From Sphagnum compactum (Eukaryota > Bryophyta > Sphagnopsida > Sphagnales), in contig OZ234502.1 in the NCBI GenBank assembly GCA_965153455.1, positions 1,839,267 to 1,903,266 of the forward strand: 64,000 nt of DNA, given 5' to 3'. Below are positions 46,974 to 56,719 of this stretch, piece after piece; position 1 is the stretch's first letter; each line of letters starts with the position of its first letter. The position numbers and the translations under genes are program-made. Under the pieces are notes generated by a model. The model saw only the letters and a list, made by a program, of their open reading frames with translations. It was not told where the DNA came from and searched no databases.

Positions 46974-47231
46974 ATGATGAGGAAAGCTTCGGCATCTTTA
47001 TCCCATGGGCCGATGATGACGATGGGGGGGCAACAACAACTGGGAGCAGCAGAGAGGCTGAGAGTGTACAGAAGGTGCTTCCATGAGCTTGATGAGCAGC
47101 TGATGCAATTGCAAGCAAGCGGTGGTATCCAAGACTTGGATCTCCGGAAAATGCAGGCAGAATTGCGAGCTCTGGAAGATCTGATCGTCATCTTCACCGA
47201 TCTGAATTCCGCACTCAAAGCCAAACAGTGA
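46974..47231 (+). CDS. Small ORF, 85 aa, helical; possible 5' exon
   Basis: From the first ATG at 46,974 the frame encodes a mostly helical, charged peptide (RVYRRCFHELDEQLMQLQ; LDLRKMQAELRALEDLIVIF). I recognise no domain. It lies 1.4 kb upstream of the receiver-domain gene on the same strand and is followed by a pyrimidine-rich tract. A candidate donor (ACA|GTGAGA) just before its stop could join it in frame to a weak acceptor at 48,581-48,582, which would extend the receiver protein's N-terminus. It could also be a separate small gene or upstream ORF. Confidence 0.4.
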   Translation: MMRKASASLSHGPMMTMGGQQQLGAAERLRVYRRCFHELDEQLMQLQASGGIQDLDLRKMQAELRALEDLIVIFTDLNSALKAKQ

Positions 47232-47234
47232 GAA

Positions 47235-48600
47235 CACATCTCTCTCTCTCTTTCTCTTCCACTCCCCTTCACTGTTCTCTCACTCCTCTTCCCCCCTTCT
47301 CTCTGCACCCGCAGCATCTCCCACAAAACTTCTCTCTGCTGTTCTTTGTTTCCTTGGTAAAAGGTTCCCATCCCTCATCACCCCCTTTCACTGTTTTCTC
47401 TTCTATTCTTTAATGGACAACTACTTATGCACTTGGTTCTCAAAAGCTGTACAGATGCTTGCTGACACAAACAAATCTTTGAATCTTTGAGCTCTGAAAA
47501 AAGCAGACAACAAATTACTTCAAACCCTAAATCTATGAGCAAACTAGCATCCAGATTGATGGATTTAGGTCAATTGCCGGATACAGTTTTGTTCACAAAA
47601 AAATTCTGGTTGTCGTTGGAAATTGTGGATGTTTTTGTTCAATTGTAGGACAATGATATTGTGTATGGTGTGGGTGGGGTGGAGTATTGTTGTTGTTGTT
47701 GTGTAAGGACAGAGTGGTGAGTGCCGATGCTTGGTTGGCAGAAGCTGCAATGGAAGGACCAGACCTCTCCTTACTGACAGATCTCTTATTTCTCAGTGCT
47801 TCATCTCCCTGGACTGTGTATGTGGTGGAGTGTATCTATGTATGGTTCCCTCCCGTTGCCAATCTTGTGCCTGTGGCTTGCATTTATGCATGTGTGTGTG
47901 CATGTCTGAATGTGTGCATGTGTGTGTGTGTGTTTTGTGCATGCATAACACATCAAGGTCATGCTGAATACTTTCTCTGAACTTCGCAAGCTTGTGAGTT
48001 GCTTGGTTTAGTCTCTTGGGGGAAGCAGAGAGTAGCTAGGGAACTCAATTGGTTGCACCAATTGAATTGATGGTGGTTATACATGAAGGTGGTAGTATGC
48101 ATGCATGAATGCATTTTCTGGTCAAGGACTCTGTGAGGCGATCAGAAATGCAAGGTAGTGAGAAGGATCTTTGGTGGGTTGTTATGAGAAATCCAAAACT
48201 GATTGGAGAAATGATTGCAGGTTGCAATTAAAAAAAAGTCAAGCTGGGTGTGGGTTAGTGCAAGGAAGAGCAGAATAAGAGAAGGTTGGGGTTGCAACAG
48301 TGGCTTCTGTGCTACGTGTCGCCCAGTTGCAAGAGCACAACAGGCTGGATGCCACAAGAGCTCATTGGTACAGCAGCCTGGGATGTATGCCACCCTGATG
48401 ACATCCCAACTCTGAAGCGGGTGACCCTCACATCCCAACACAACAACACACACTTGCCCTGTCTCTCTAGCTCTCTTTCTGTCTTTCTCGCTCTCTCTTA
48501 TTCTTCTTGATCATTTTGTCCATGCCTTGCATCTCTGTTTGCTGTTGTTCAAGTGACACGAGAGCTGTAAGGAAGATTGAAGCTTTGATCTGCTTGTTCA
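47235..48600. other. Presumed leader or intron before receiver gene
   Basis: No domain-bearing ORF. Pyrimidine-rich tracts at 47,240-47,330 and 48,450-48,510 are typical of plant leaders or intron 3' ends. A TG-rich simple stretch lies near 47,890-47,940. Confidence 0.4.
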
Positions 48601-48601
48601 G

Positions 48602-50782
48602 ATGCTATTCTCTAGGGAAATTGGGCCACTCTCAAATGGCAGTGTCATCTACCGTCGCATGCGTAAGGACTCCTCCTACACAACAGTACAGGCAACTGGA
48701 CGTGCTCTTGGCACCAGGAACACCCTTCTTCCTCTGTTTGTCATGATTGTGAAGTCTGGAATCTCACCTTACATACAGAGTGTTTCCTTGCATCAGAGGA
48801 CTTTTGTCTTGGAGCTTATAGCCTGTCTGTTTTCAGAGTTAGGATTATGCAGCATGCTGATTCTTGTCAACCATGTTGCTAACAGATGGTATGCATGGGT
48901 GGAGCAAGACAATCGCAACTTCTCTTCTGTGGTGAGACATCATATATCTAGAACTGTGTTCTCAAACTAGTGTTCATTTAGTGCTAGATGTGCTAGCTTG
49001 AGTTTGAGCTCTGACACTGTTGTGCTCACTGCAGCAAGATCAGGAGGAAAATCTACACATCAACACAAACAAAGTAAAATTCGTTGCTCCAAAATCAGCT
49101 GAACTGGAGATACCTCTGCTACTCCGGAGCAAAAGTCAGTCAGCCATGCGACCTACTTCACCAGAGGTCCTCTATGCCAATCTGCAACAGCCACTACCAC
49201 CAGACAACATCATTGCCAATCCTCCAATACCTAGTCATAAAAGGTAAGGATCTGATGACAATCTTTGACAATCTCATGAAAGCCACTCCAGGATATGTTT
49301 CCACTTGTGTAATTCTACTTTTGGAAAAGATTCTAACCAGTTTCAGACAAACTATCTGTGGCCTAGAACAGTTCTCATATGGTTGAATTATGAGAGAATT
49401 ATCTGTGCTGCTATGTGCAAAAGCCCATAGCCTGAAGACTGCAGCCTCTCTGTGTTCTGGATCAAAGCTTGAAACCAGAGATATGTTTGATAACCTCTCA
49501 GTGCTCTGTTGATCATTGGGTCTGTCATGTGGTGCAGCACAGAGACAGAATCAGGTTTAAGAGATGCAGGAATACTGGCAAAGTCTGCTGCTGAAGAAGA
49601 TGAGAACCTGCAATTAGCATCTTCAAGAGTCAAAGCCCTTATAGTCCCTCCTGTCACCCGAGGACAGTCTATGAAAGCTTTGGGCAGCAGCTCTTCAGCA
49701 AACCTCTCTTCAGACAGAGAGTTTCTGAAACATAAGAAGGTGGGTTTTGCATGGATCTCAGAAATGCTGTGGATCTTCTCTTACACTCTAGATCTGTGCT
49801 ATAAAATAATATATCATCAGGTCAGAACTGTGTAAATCCTATTAGATCAGGAAAACACAGTTTGTGCACACACACTGTTTTTCTTCCACCACATTTTACA
49901 AAGGTTTTGTGAAGTGTAACGGATGGACAGGTCTTGCTGGTAGAGGATGATCCAGTGATCCGGAAAATAGTGCACTGTATGCTTCTGAATATGAACTGTG
50001 AAGTAACTGTAACCAGCAATGGCAGAGAGGCCTTAGACATTCTGCAACGAACTCCTGTTGTAGAACACAATATTGATGACAAACATGAGTTGCCTGCCCA
50101 ATTTAATTTGGTTCTCATGGACCTTCACATGCCCGTTATGGATGGCACTCATGCGGTATGGTTCCTTTTCCCAACTCCCAGCAGATTGTGACACAATAGT
50201 TGCAGTGTTTTTTCTGTGTCCTGGTTGGCATGGGGATACATCCAGGAAAGGAGACTTATTCAGTGGCTTTGTATTGCACGCTCCTTGTAGCCAAGATCAA
50301 AAATGGCTGTGGGCAGTGCTGGAAGGCACTAATGTCAAAATGTTTTGTCCAAATATTCCAATTCTCCCACTAAACGAAAGAGGAAGACCAACAATTACCT
50401 TACATAGAAAAAGCTCATCTGGGTTGCAGGTACAGATATTTAGAAGCTGGGAGGCAGATCAAAACCCACCACGAAAGCGGATTGTCATTTTTGCAGTCAC
50501 TGCCAATAGCAGTGGTAAGCATTTTATGACAATCCTTCCTTCAAAGAATGCTTAGTACTGGAAGCAAAAGAGTTCCCTCCTGTGTTTGATTGTGTTCAGT
50601 TGGCTAAATTCTACTGTGATGTCTTGTGTGCAGATGCGGACATGGTGAAATGTGCACAAAGTGGGTTTGATGAGTTTGTTACTAAGCCTCTGACAGTTGA
50701 AAAGCTCATGGATCGCCTCAAGATGATTTCCTCTCCATCCTATGACCGAAAACTTGATTTCATGAACACACAGTGTTTGTAA
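48602..50782 (+). CDS. Receiver-domain protein with hydrophobic N-terminus, 6 exons
   Basis: Proposed exons are 48,602-48,931, 49,035-49,243, 49,538-49,739, 49,931-50,155, 50,430-50,514 and 50,634-50,782. All junctions are GT-AG and phases agree, giving 399 aa. Residues 248-385 form a CheY-like receiver: acidic pocket E252/D253/D254, phospho-acceptor D311 (LVLMDLHMPVMDG), T346 (AVTAN) and K368 (FVTKPL). All key residues are intact, so it should accept phosphate from a histidine phosphotransfer protein or kinase. Residues 41-50 and especially 67-90 are hydrophobic (LELIACLFSELGLCSMLILV), suggesting membrane attachment; residues 111-247 look disordered. No HisKA or ATPase domain lies between. 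Upstream in-frame stop at 48,578-48,580 fixes the start if no earlier exon joins. The N-terminal family is not recognised. Confidence 0.8.
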
Positions 50783-51495
50783 ATTTAGGTTCTGGAACTC
50801 TGGCAATTGTGCTTGCCTTGAACTCATCAGAAAAGCATTAACTCTGTCTCTTTGAATAGAGCGTTCAAATATTGCAATCATTACAGAAATACCCACACAG
50901 ACAGCCGCAGGAAATCATGTTCAAACAGTCAGCAGATCACACCTTTGAGTGGGGTATGCAGAAGAATGAAGGAAATAAAGTTCAGGGACAACTTCTGAAC
51001 ATGCTGAGACTGAAACCATTTTGGGCAGGTGGACATTATCACCCTGCATATCTGTAGAATCCAAAAGCAGCAGACCTGGACTAAGTGATAAGGCTGCATT
51101 TTTGTTTCTCAGAGAAGCAACTTGAGAATCTGTCTCCTGAATTTAGCATCAAGAGCAGAATGGCATTACTCTACAGGTTCTGCTTATGTACAACAGTTTT
51201 TGCATTAAATTCCACTTCCAGACATGGTTTCTACTTCAATTCACAGCAACATGGTAGTGCCACACTGTGAGAATAAGCTAAACTTACAAGGTCATGAATG
51301 TCAACACCTCAGAGAAAACTGTACACTTAGTAGGAAGCACTAGCCAACAGATTCAGCAGACAAACACAATTAGTACATCTGAGACCCATCTCAGTGGAAG
51401 TGAGCAATTTTTGTTCAATTTTAGAAACAAACCCAGTTGGGTAAAAATCGTTAGATGAGCAAGCAAACAAATCATTAGAATGAATCTTTTTCCAA
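50783..51495. other. 3' flanks of two convergent genes
   Basis: The receiver gene ends at 50,782 (plus) and the HCF164-like gene ends at 51,496 (minus). AATAAA at 50,974-50,979 is a candidate poly(A) signal for the former. The 713-bp gap must hold both 3' UTRs. Confidence 0.5.
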
Positions 51496-53061
51496 TCAAG
51501 ACTGGCTATGACTTCGAGGCCCTACTACAGGAGGTGCCTTCCGAGAATCTGCAGAGGAATAGGATCCCACTACACTTGAGTGAGGAATGGAGGAATCACC
51601 CCTCACTAAAGCCCTCACATTCTCAAGCAAATACTTTTTTGGCAGTCTCCCTACTATATTTCCTTCCTCATTACCTTTTCTATCCAGGAACGCAAAGTGT
51701 GGTATACCTTCTACCCCAAACTCGTCAAGCTCTGGTTCCCATTTAGAGTTGTCCACATTTAGCATCACAAAATTGATGCGGTCCCTGCAACAAATGCACT
51801 TCAATCAAGACCTAATTTGGCACCAATTCCATCTAACCTAAATTTAAAATTTCTACTTCTGTCAGGTTGCATCAACTCACAGACCTGCTTTATGAAGTTC
51901 CAGAACTTTCAACAAAGACACATCTCTCTGTGGGACCTTCCTTCATAGCTCCGAATGTCAAATATGTCATGGCAACAAGAGAGAAAAGATAGGATTGACA
52001 CATCCATCTTCTAGGAGCTCAAAGGGACACTAGAGCAAAAAGAGGTAAAGGATTTAGATGCTGTACTTGTATTCCTCTTCCACACGGTAGACCTCCTTGG
52101 CCATCTCCCGACAGACTTCACACCAATCAGCATAAAACTCCACTACTGTTGGTCGCCCATTCACCAAAGCCTGTTTCAATCACCAAAAAATTTCTGTGTC
52201 CTCAAATCTCCAATCCAAGTAGGAACTACGTAGAGAGAGCGCGTCTCCAAAGTATGCATGATAGTCACATCTGTTATGACAGAGGAAGGACTCAGCAGGA
52301 TATGTAGTACCTCTTCATAAGGGATTGCATTTGCTGTGAGCTGATTGAGGCCTGGGCCTACTAGAGTCTCCAATCGGCCTGAAGCGAAGAGGCCAACTGC
52401 CACTAGAACTGATGCTAATGCTATGATCTGATTGCTTTGCTTTGAAGGTCCAATTTGTTGAAATTCTTGTGATGCACCTACTCCACTGCTACTTGCCTCT
52501 TCTGTCAGAGTTTGTGGTGCTTTTGACATGATCTCTGTTTGAGTCTCCCCCTATACATGGTGGTGGAAAACAACACTCTACTCACTGAATGGAACTCCAC
52601 ATAAATGAGGAAAACGAGAACCAACATTTTCAATATGGAAATGCAAATCAGGAGTGGAACTTTTTCGAAGTCTCACAAAGTGATAACTTGGAGAAAAGGA
52701 GTTTCTGCTTGGTCTCAAAGAAGAAGAAGAAGAAGAAAGCACAAGAATCTGTCTCTCACTGACCTACCTGATTGCAACATGGAGATGCTGTTTCTTCTTC
52801 GCTGTTGTCGGTTTCTTTGTTCTCACCGTCATCTGATATGGCACATTGCCATTGTGATTCATATCTTATTCCTCTCTTTCCCAATTCCAGCTTTCCCAAT
52901 TTCATCAACTCCAATCGTTGCTGCTGTGACTTTAGGTTAAACCAATAATGTCTTGAAGAATTGCAGCTCAAGAATTTGGAGCTTCTTCGTTGTTGTGGAG
53001 CAATCGAAGACACATAGTTGAGGGCCTGGATGCAGCCGAGCGTTGTTGCCATGGCCACCAT
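51496..53061 (-). CDS. HCF164: HCF164-like plastid thioredoxin protein, 4 exons
   Basis: Exons in transcript order are 53,061-52,768, 52,550-52,311, 52,170-52,067 and 51,784-51,496. All are GT-AG with consistent phases, giving 308 aa. Residues 1-98 look like a plastid transit peptide. A membrane segment lies at about 139-155 ([16 protein letters not shown]). The thioredoxin domain follows, with active site WCEVC (C195, C198), then [20 protein letters not shown], the cis-proline region GIPHFAFLD and [16 protein letters not shown]. In Arabidopsis HCF164 is a thylakoid-anchored lumenal thiol reductase needed to assemble cytochrome b6f. The order and wording match that protein closely, though here the N-terminus is longer. 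Introns are 217, 140 and 282 bp. The start is the first ATG; a second ATG three codons on is also possible. Confidence 0.9.
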
Positions 53062-53985
53062 AATGGAAGAAGAATCGCTCTGTTGTCAAATGGACAAAAA
53101 AACATCAAACTGCAATTCTCGATCGATCACAGAGCCCAGCCCTTCAACTTCTTAGCATCTCAAGATTGCTGCAGCAATGGGCGCAAGCATCTATCTATTT
53201 CCTAAAAAATCTTAAGCTACGGAATATTGCAAAGACGTTGATTATGAAGCAACAAGCCTAGTAGGCGTCCAACCCAACGCCGGTTCTTCGTTCCTGCTCT
53301 CCACAAAACGTGAGACAAAAACACACCGGAAGTGGCACAAGAGCAGCAGCAGCAGCAGCGGAAGTGTTCTGAAAATCAATTTGGGTTCAAGTAGATTCAA
53401 AGCAATCCACAGAGCACAGAAAAAGGATTTTCCAGGAGTCTTTCTCAGCTAACTATAGAAAAAAATGCTCACAACGCAGATCCCCAAAAACACATTCCTC
53501 ACACACTTCTCTTCTAAAAATCTTCTTCTTCACAAACCCTTAAAAGGGTAGTAGTAGTAGTGGTTCTAGTAGTAGTGGGCCTAGATCATCAGTCCACACA
53601 AAATGGGTTGCGTGGGGACGGCGGCTCTTGCCGCTGCGAAACTTCCTTCCTTCCCGATGATGACAAAAACAACCATCGTCTTGGATCAGAAACAAAACTA
53701 GAAAAGCTTCCTTCAAATCTCAAATGTGGGCTTTCAAAGCTTCAAAATTTTTGTACACTTCGAAGCTGCACACAATTTGCTTGTTCTCCGATTTGGATTT
53801 GCTATCTGTGGCCAACACAGACAGACAGACAGACAGACACTCTTGGAAGGCAGGTCCATTTCTGGCAATTTCTAGATAGGAATCTGCCAGGAATCTTTCT
53901 CTCTTTGTTTTCTGGGCTTTCCAAGTCACAGATTTGCATTCGCATAGTATTGCACTGTTATGAGATCTCTGTTTGGCAATGAGGT
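53062..53985. other. 5' flank of HCF164-like gene
   Basis: It should contain the leader and promoter of the minus-strand gene. Short simple repeats occur (AGCAGCAGC near 53,345, GTAGTAGTAG near 53,550, CAGA units at 53,817-53,840). No gene is recognised. Confidence 0.4.
53817..53842. repeat. CAGA microsatellite
   Basis: About six CAGA units. The same tetranucleotide is abundant in the five-copy array at 43-46 kb. Confidence 0.85.
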
Positions 53986-53989
53986 TTTT

Positions 53990-54286
53990 GGAATGAAATA
54001 CATCCAAACTCAAATACACAAAACCTTGCATTCACCACTTCAGATTGGCCAAAAAAGAGAAATTTGTCCAAAAAATAATTTTGGGCTGCAACCCCTACAA
54101 AGGTTTTTTTACGGAAAAGTTTCGCCAAAAAAGCAAGGTTCTTGAACTGGGTTCTTCGCCAGATTTAGAGTGCCTGCTCCTATAGGTCGCCAAACAGCAG
54201 CAGGATTACAATTTTTTTAATCTATTGTCCTGCCTGTCCTGTAGCCAAATCTGGCTAGATCCTCCTGTGGTGGTTGCCAGTGTGGC
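53990..54286. mobile_element. Partial fold-back family copy (copy C)
   Basis: Words typical of the family's right half occur in order: CTACAAAGGTTTTTTTACGG, TTCGCCAGATTTAG, GCAGCAGGATT and GTAGCCAAATCTGGCTAG. No left half is visible before it. Copy B starts immediately afterwards, so B may have inserted into or beside C. Confidence 0.45.
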
Positions 54287-54287
54287 T

Positions 54288-54735
54288 CAGGGTTTTTTTT
54301 TTTTTTCAATTTTGTGATGTAGCTGAAGTGGCGATCGCCACTAAGAGGCTTTAGCCAGATTTGGCTTCATATTAGATATGAAAGAAGAAAAAACCCAGAA
54401 TCCTTCTATATTTTTGGCTACCTACTGGAACTCATCATTAAAATCTGGAGATTTGGAAATTTTTTTCCTTCAAAATCTGGCGACTTTGGGTGATTTTTTT
54501 TATTAGAAATCCTTTGTTTGTATAGGTCGGAATTTGGCAAGATTTCTCCAAGAAAAAAAAACATGCTCTCAAATGAGGATTTTTTTGAAATCGCCCTATT
54601 TAGACAACGGGTTCAAGCATGTTGCAAAAATTATTGCAGGATTCTTAATTTTTTCTGCTTTCCTGTCTGACACGTAACCAAATTTGGCTAATCACCAGCT
54701 TGCCTACATCACAAAATTGAAAACAAAAAACCCTG
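54288..54735. mobile_element. Fold-back hAT-like MITE (family copy B)
   Basis: This is the best preserved copy. It starts CAGGGTTTTTTT and ends AAAAAACCCTG. Just inside, CAATTTTGTGATGTAG (54,307) is the exact complement of CTACATCACAAAATTG (54,704-54,719), and the symmetry continues inward through GCCAGATTTGGC against CCAAATTTGGC. Length is about 448 bp with no coding capacity. CA...TG ends with GGG fit hAT elements, but an 8-bp target duplication is not evident. Confidence 0.7.
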
Positions 54736-54739
54736 CAAC

Positions 54740-55680
54740 TTCAAGCCCATCCATCATGATGATGATCAGGCCAGAGAAAATGGTTTATATTCATCTTGAG
54801 ACAAAGAAAAACTGCCAGATAAAAGGACCAAAGAATCAATGTCAGCCAGCAACGAGAATGGTGATGGATTGAAAGAAACACTCTGGTGGCACCAAATTTT
54901 TTAAGTTTGTGAGAGAACAACAATTTATCAAAATGTACATTAGAACAAAATGCTGGGAGAAGTGGATGCCATTTCAGTGTCAGCTTGTGTCTCATCAGTA
55001 GATCTGTGTGGATTAGTAGGAGCTGTCTCCAAAATTCATGTGAGTTTTAATAACCTGTCTCCATGAACAAAGATTGAATGTTGAATAATAATCTGCTGCA
55101 CACTTGAGACCAGTCTGCCTTCTGTGTGGACTGGGTACTCAATCAGGGACATGGCATCATGTGAATATAGATGTTGAACATGTGGGTGAAGTGAAAACTG
55201 CTAAAATGTTGAACTTGTAGATGAATAGTTTGTCTATGGTATGTCAGATGGTTGCTCTCTCTCTCTTCCTCTCTGAAGTTGTGGTGCATGCTGGCATTCT
55301 CAATCTGCTGTAAACACCTCTTCTTTTTTGGTCACCCCAAGAAGAAAGAAAACTCAGAAGGGAAGAAATGGAAGAACTCCCAGATAAGGATGGAAGAATT
55401 CCCAGATAAAGATTGAAGAACTGGGAAGAAGAAAAACACAGAAATGAAGCACCAGAAGAACTCCCAGTTAAGGACCAAAGATCCTGGAAGCACAGGAAAG
55501 GAAGAACCAGAAGAACTTTCAATGGTCTTCATGCTGTGATTTCAAACCATTTGTGCACACACCTGTTTCAACAATGAATTCCTCCTGGCACAATAGCTAG
55601 AAGTTTTGACATTGAACTGCTATTGCAAACCTTGACCTTAAACCCTAAACCCACACAATTGGTGTTTTGCAACCCTGCTG
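54740..55680. other. Intergenic
   Basis: A purine-rich patch at 55,330-55,510 has loose repeats of GAAGAACTCCCAGAT and AAGGATGGAAGAA. Its open frames are repeat-derived. No gene is recognised. Confidence 0.4.
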
Positions 55681-55683
55681 AGA

Positions 55684-56184
55684 TACCGTAGTGCCACGAA
55701 AGGTTCGGGCGGGCTGTAACGATCAATTTAATTAATCTTGAGGAAATTTTTTGGAAAAGGTCCATCAGTGCTGCAGGAAATGCATTGTTTTCAAGGGAAA
55801 GGTCCAGTAATCTGCCAAAAAGGTCCATTACAGGTTCAAGCCAATTTCCATTTTTTTTTGTTTTGATGTTGCAAGCACACATGTGCAACATTCTGAGCAT
55901 ACAGGCATTTATCTGCATGCTGGGTTGGCTTTGGAAAGACATTTTGTGGGCCTGCCAGGCCTTGCTGATCAGTACAAGGTCGACCCCCCCCCCCCCCCCG
56001 CGGAAACGAAGCAAAAAAGGTTCGTTACACGCGCGACAGTGCGAAGCTTTTTTTGGCGTCAAAAGGTCCGGTTTTGGGGGAAAACGTTCGTTACAGAAGT
56101 CCAAAAGTCATTTATTTGCCCAATAAAGGATCGTTTCGGCCTCCAGCCCGAATTCATTAACGAACCTTTCGTGGCACTACGGTA
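55684..56184. mobile_element. 501-bp element with perfect 24-bp inverted ends
   Basis: Bases 55,684-55,707 (TACCGTAGTGCCACGAAAGG start) are the exact complement of 56,161-56,184. The outer TA on each side could be a target duplication, suggesting a Tc1/mariner-type MITE, but the superfamily is not certain. The interior has a 16-base C run (55,984-55,999) and GTTCGTTACA words at two places. No transposase frame is present. Perfect ends imply recent insertion, between the HCF164-like and dehydrogenase genes. Confidence 0.75.
55984..55999. repeat. Poly-C run of 16
   Basis: Sixteen uninterrupted C bases inside the 501-bp element. It is likely to vary in length, or to be a sequencing or assembly weak point. 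Confidence 0.9.
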
Positions 56185-56719
56185 GTGTCATTCTAGCAAC
56201 CTTCAACACAGGTGTGTTGTCCCAGAGGTGTGGGCCATACCTGAGCAGTTGCACAAGAATACTGCAAAAGAATGTGAGGCAAGGTTGAGCAATAAAATCA
56301 TGTTGTGAGAATCTACACACAAGCATGTTATTGGGTTGCACCTATTGTCAGGTCATCATCATCATCACTAGTTTACATTTGTCATGAGTATAATTACAAC
56401 ACCAACCTGACTTTCAGAGAAAATTCAATATTTCCATAGAGGAAGAACTTTTGTTCTCAAAAGAATTTGCCACAAAAAACTCTAAGATGATAAGTACCTT
56501 ACCACCATGGACTTATACTTCTCTATTGCCAGGATATCCTGACTATGTTTGACCAGACACTGGCAATTGGAGGCAGTTTGCCAAGTGTACGAGACAACTC
56601 TTCTGTTTGTTGCATTGCAATCAAGCTTTTGGCATCAGCAGAATCCCTGACATGGAACATGCAGGAAGGACAACTGACTAGTTGGCCTGGGAATTTCTTA
56701 TATGAGGGGTTCCCTTTGG
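56185..56719. other. 3' flank of dehydrogenase gene
   Basis: It probably holds the 3' UTR of the minus-strand dehydrogenase. A small open frame (56,545-56,727, plus) overlaps the last exon on the opposite strand and is taken as a shadow. Confidence 0.4.

Noticed and set aside
51496-53061. A separate small membrane protein starting at 52,529
   Set aside because: The ATG there lies inside exon 2 of the HCF164-like gene; the reading joins in phase to exons 1, 3 and 4.
55244-55532. Hydrophobic minus-strand ORF rich in Phe and Ser
   Set aside because: It arises from a purine-rich short repeat and lacks any domain.
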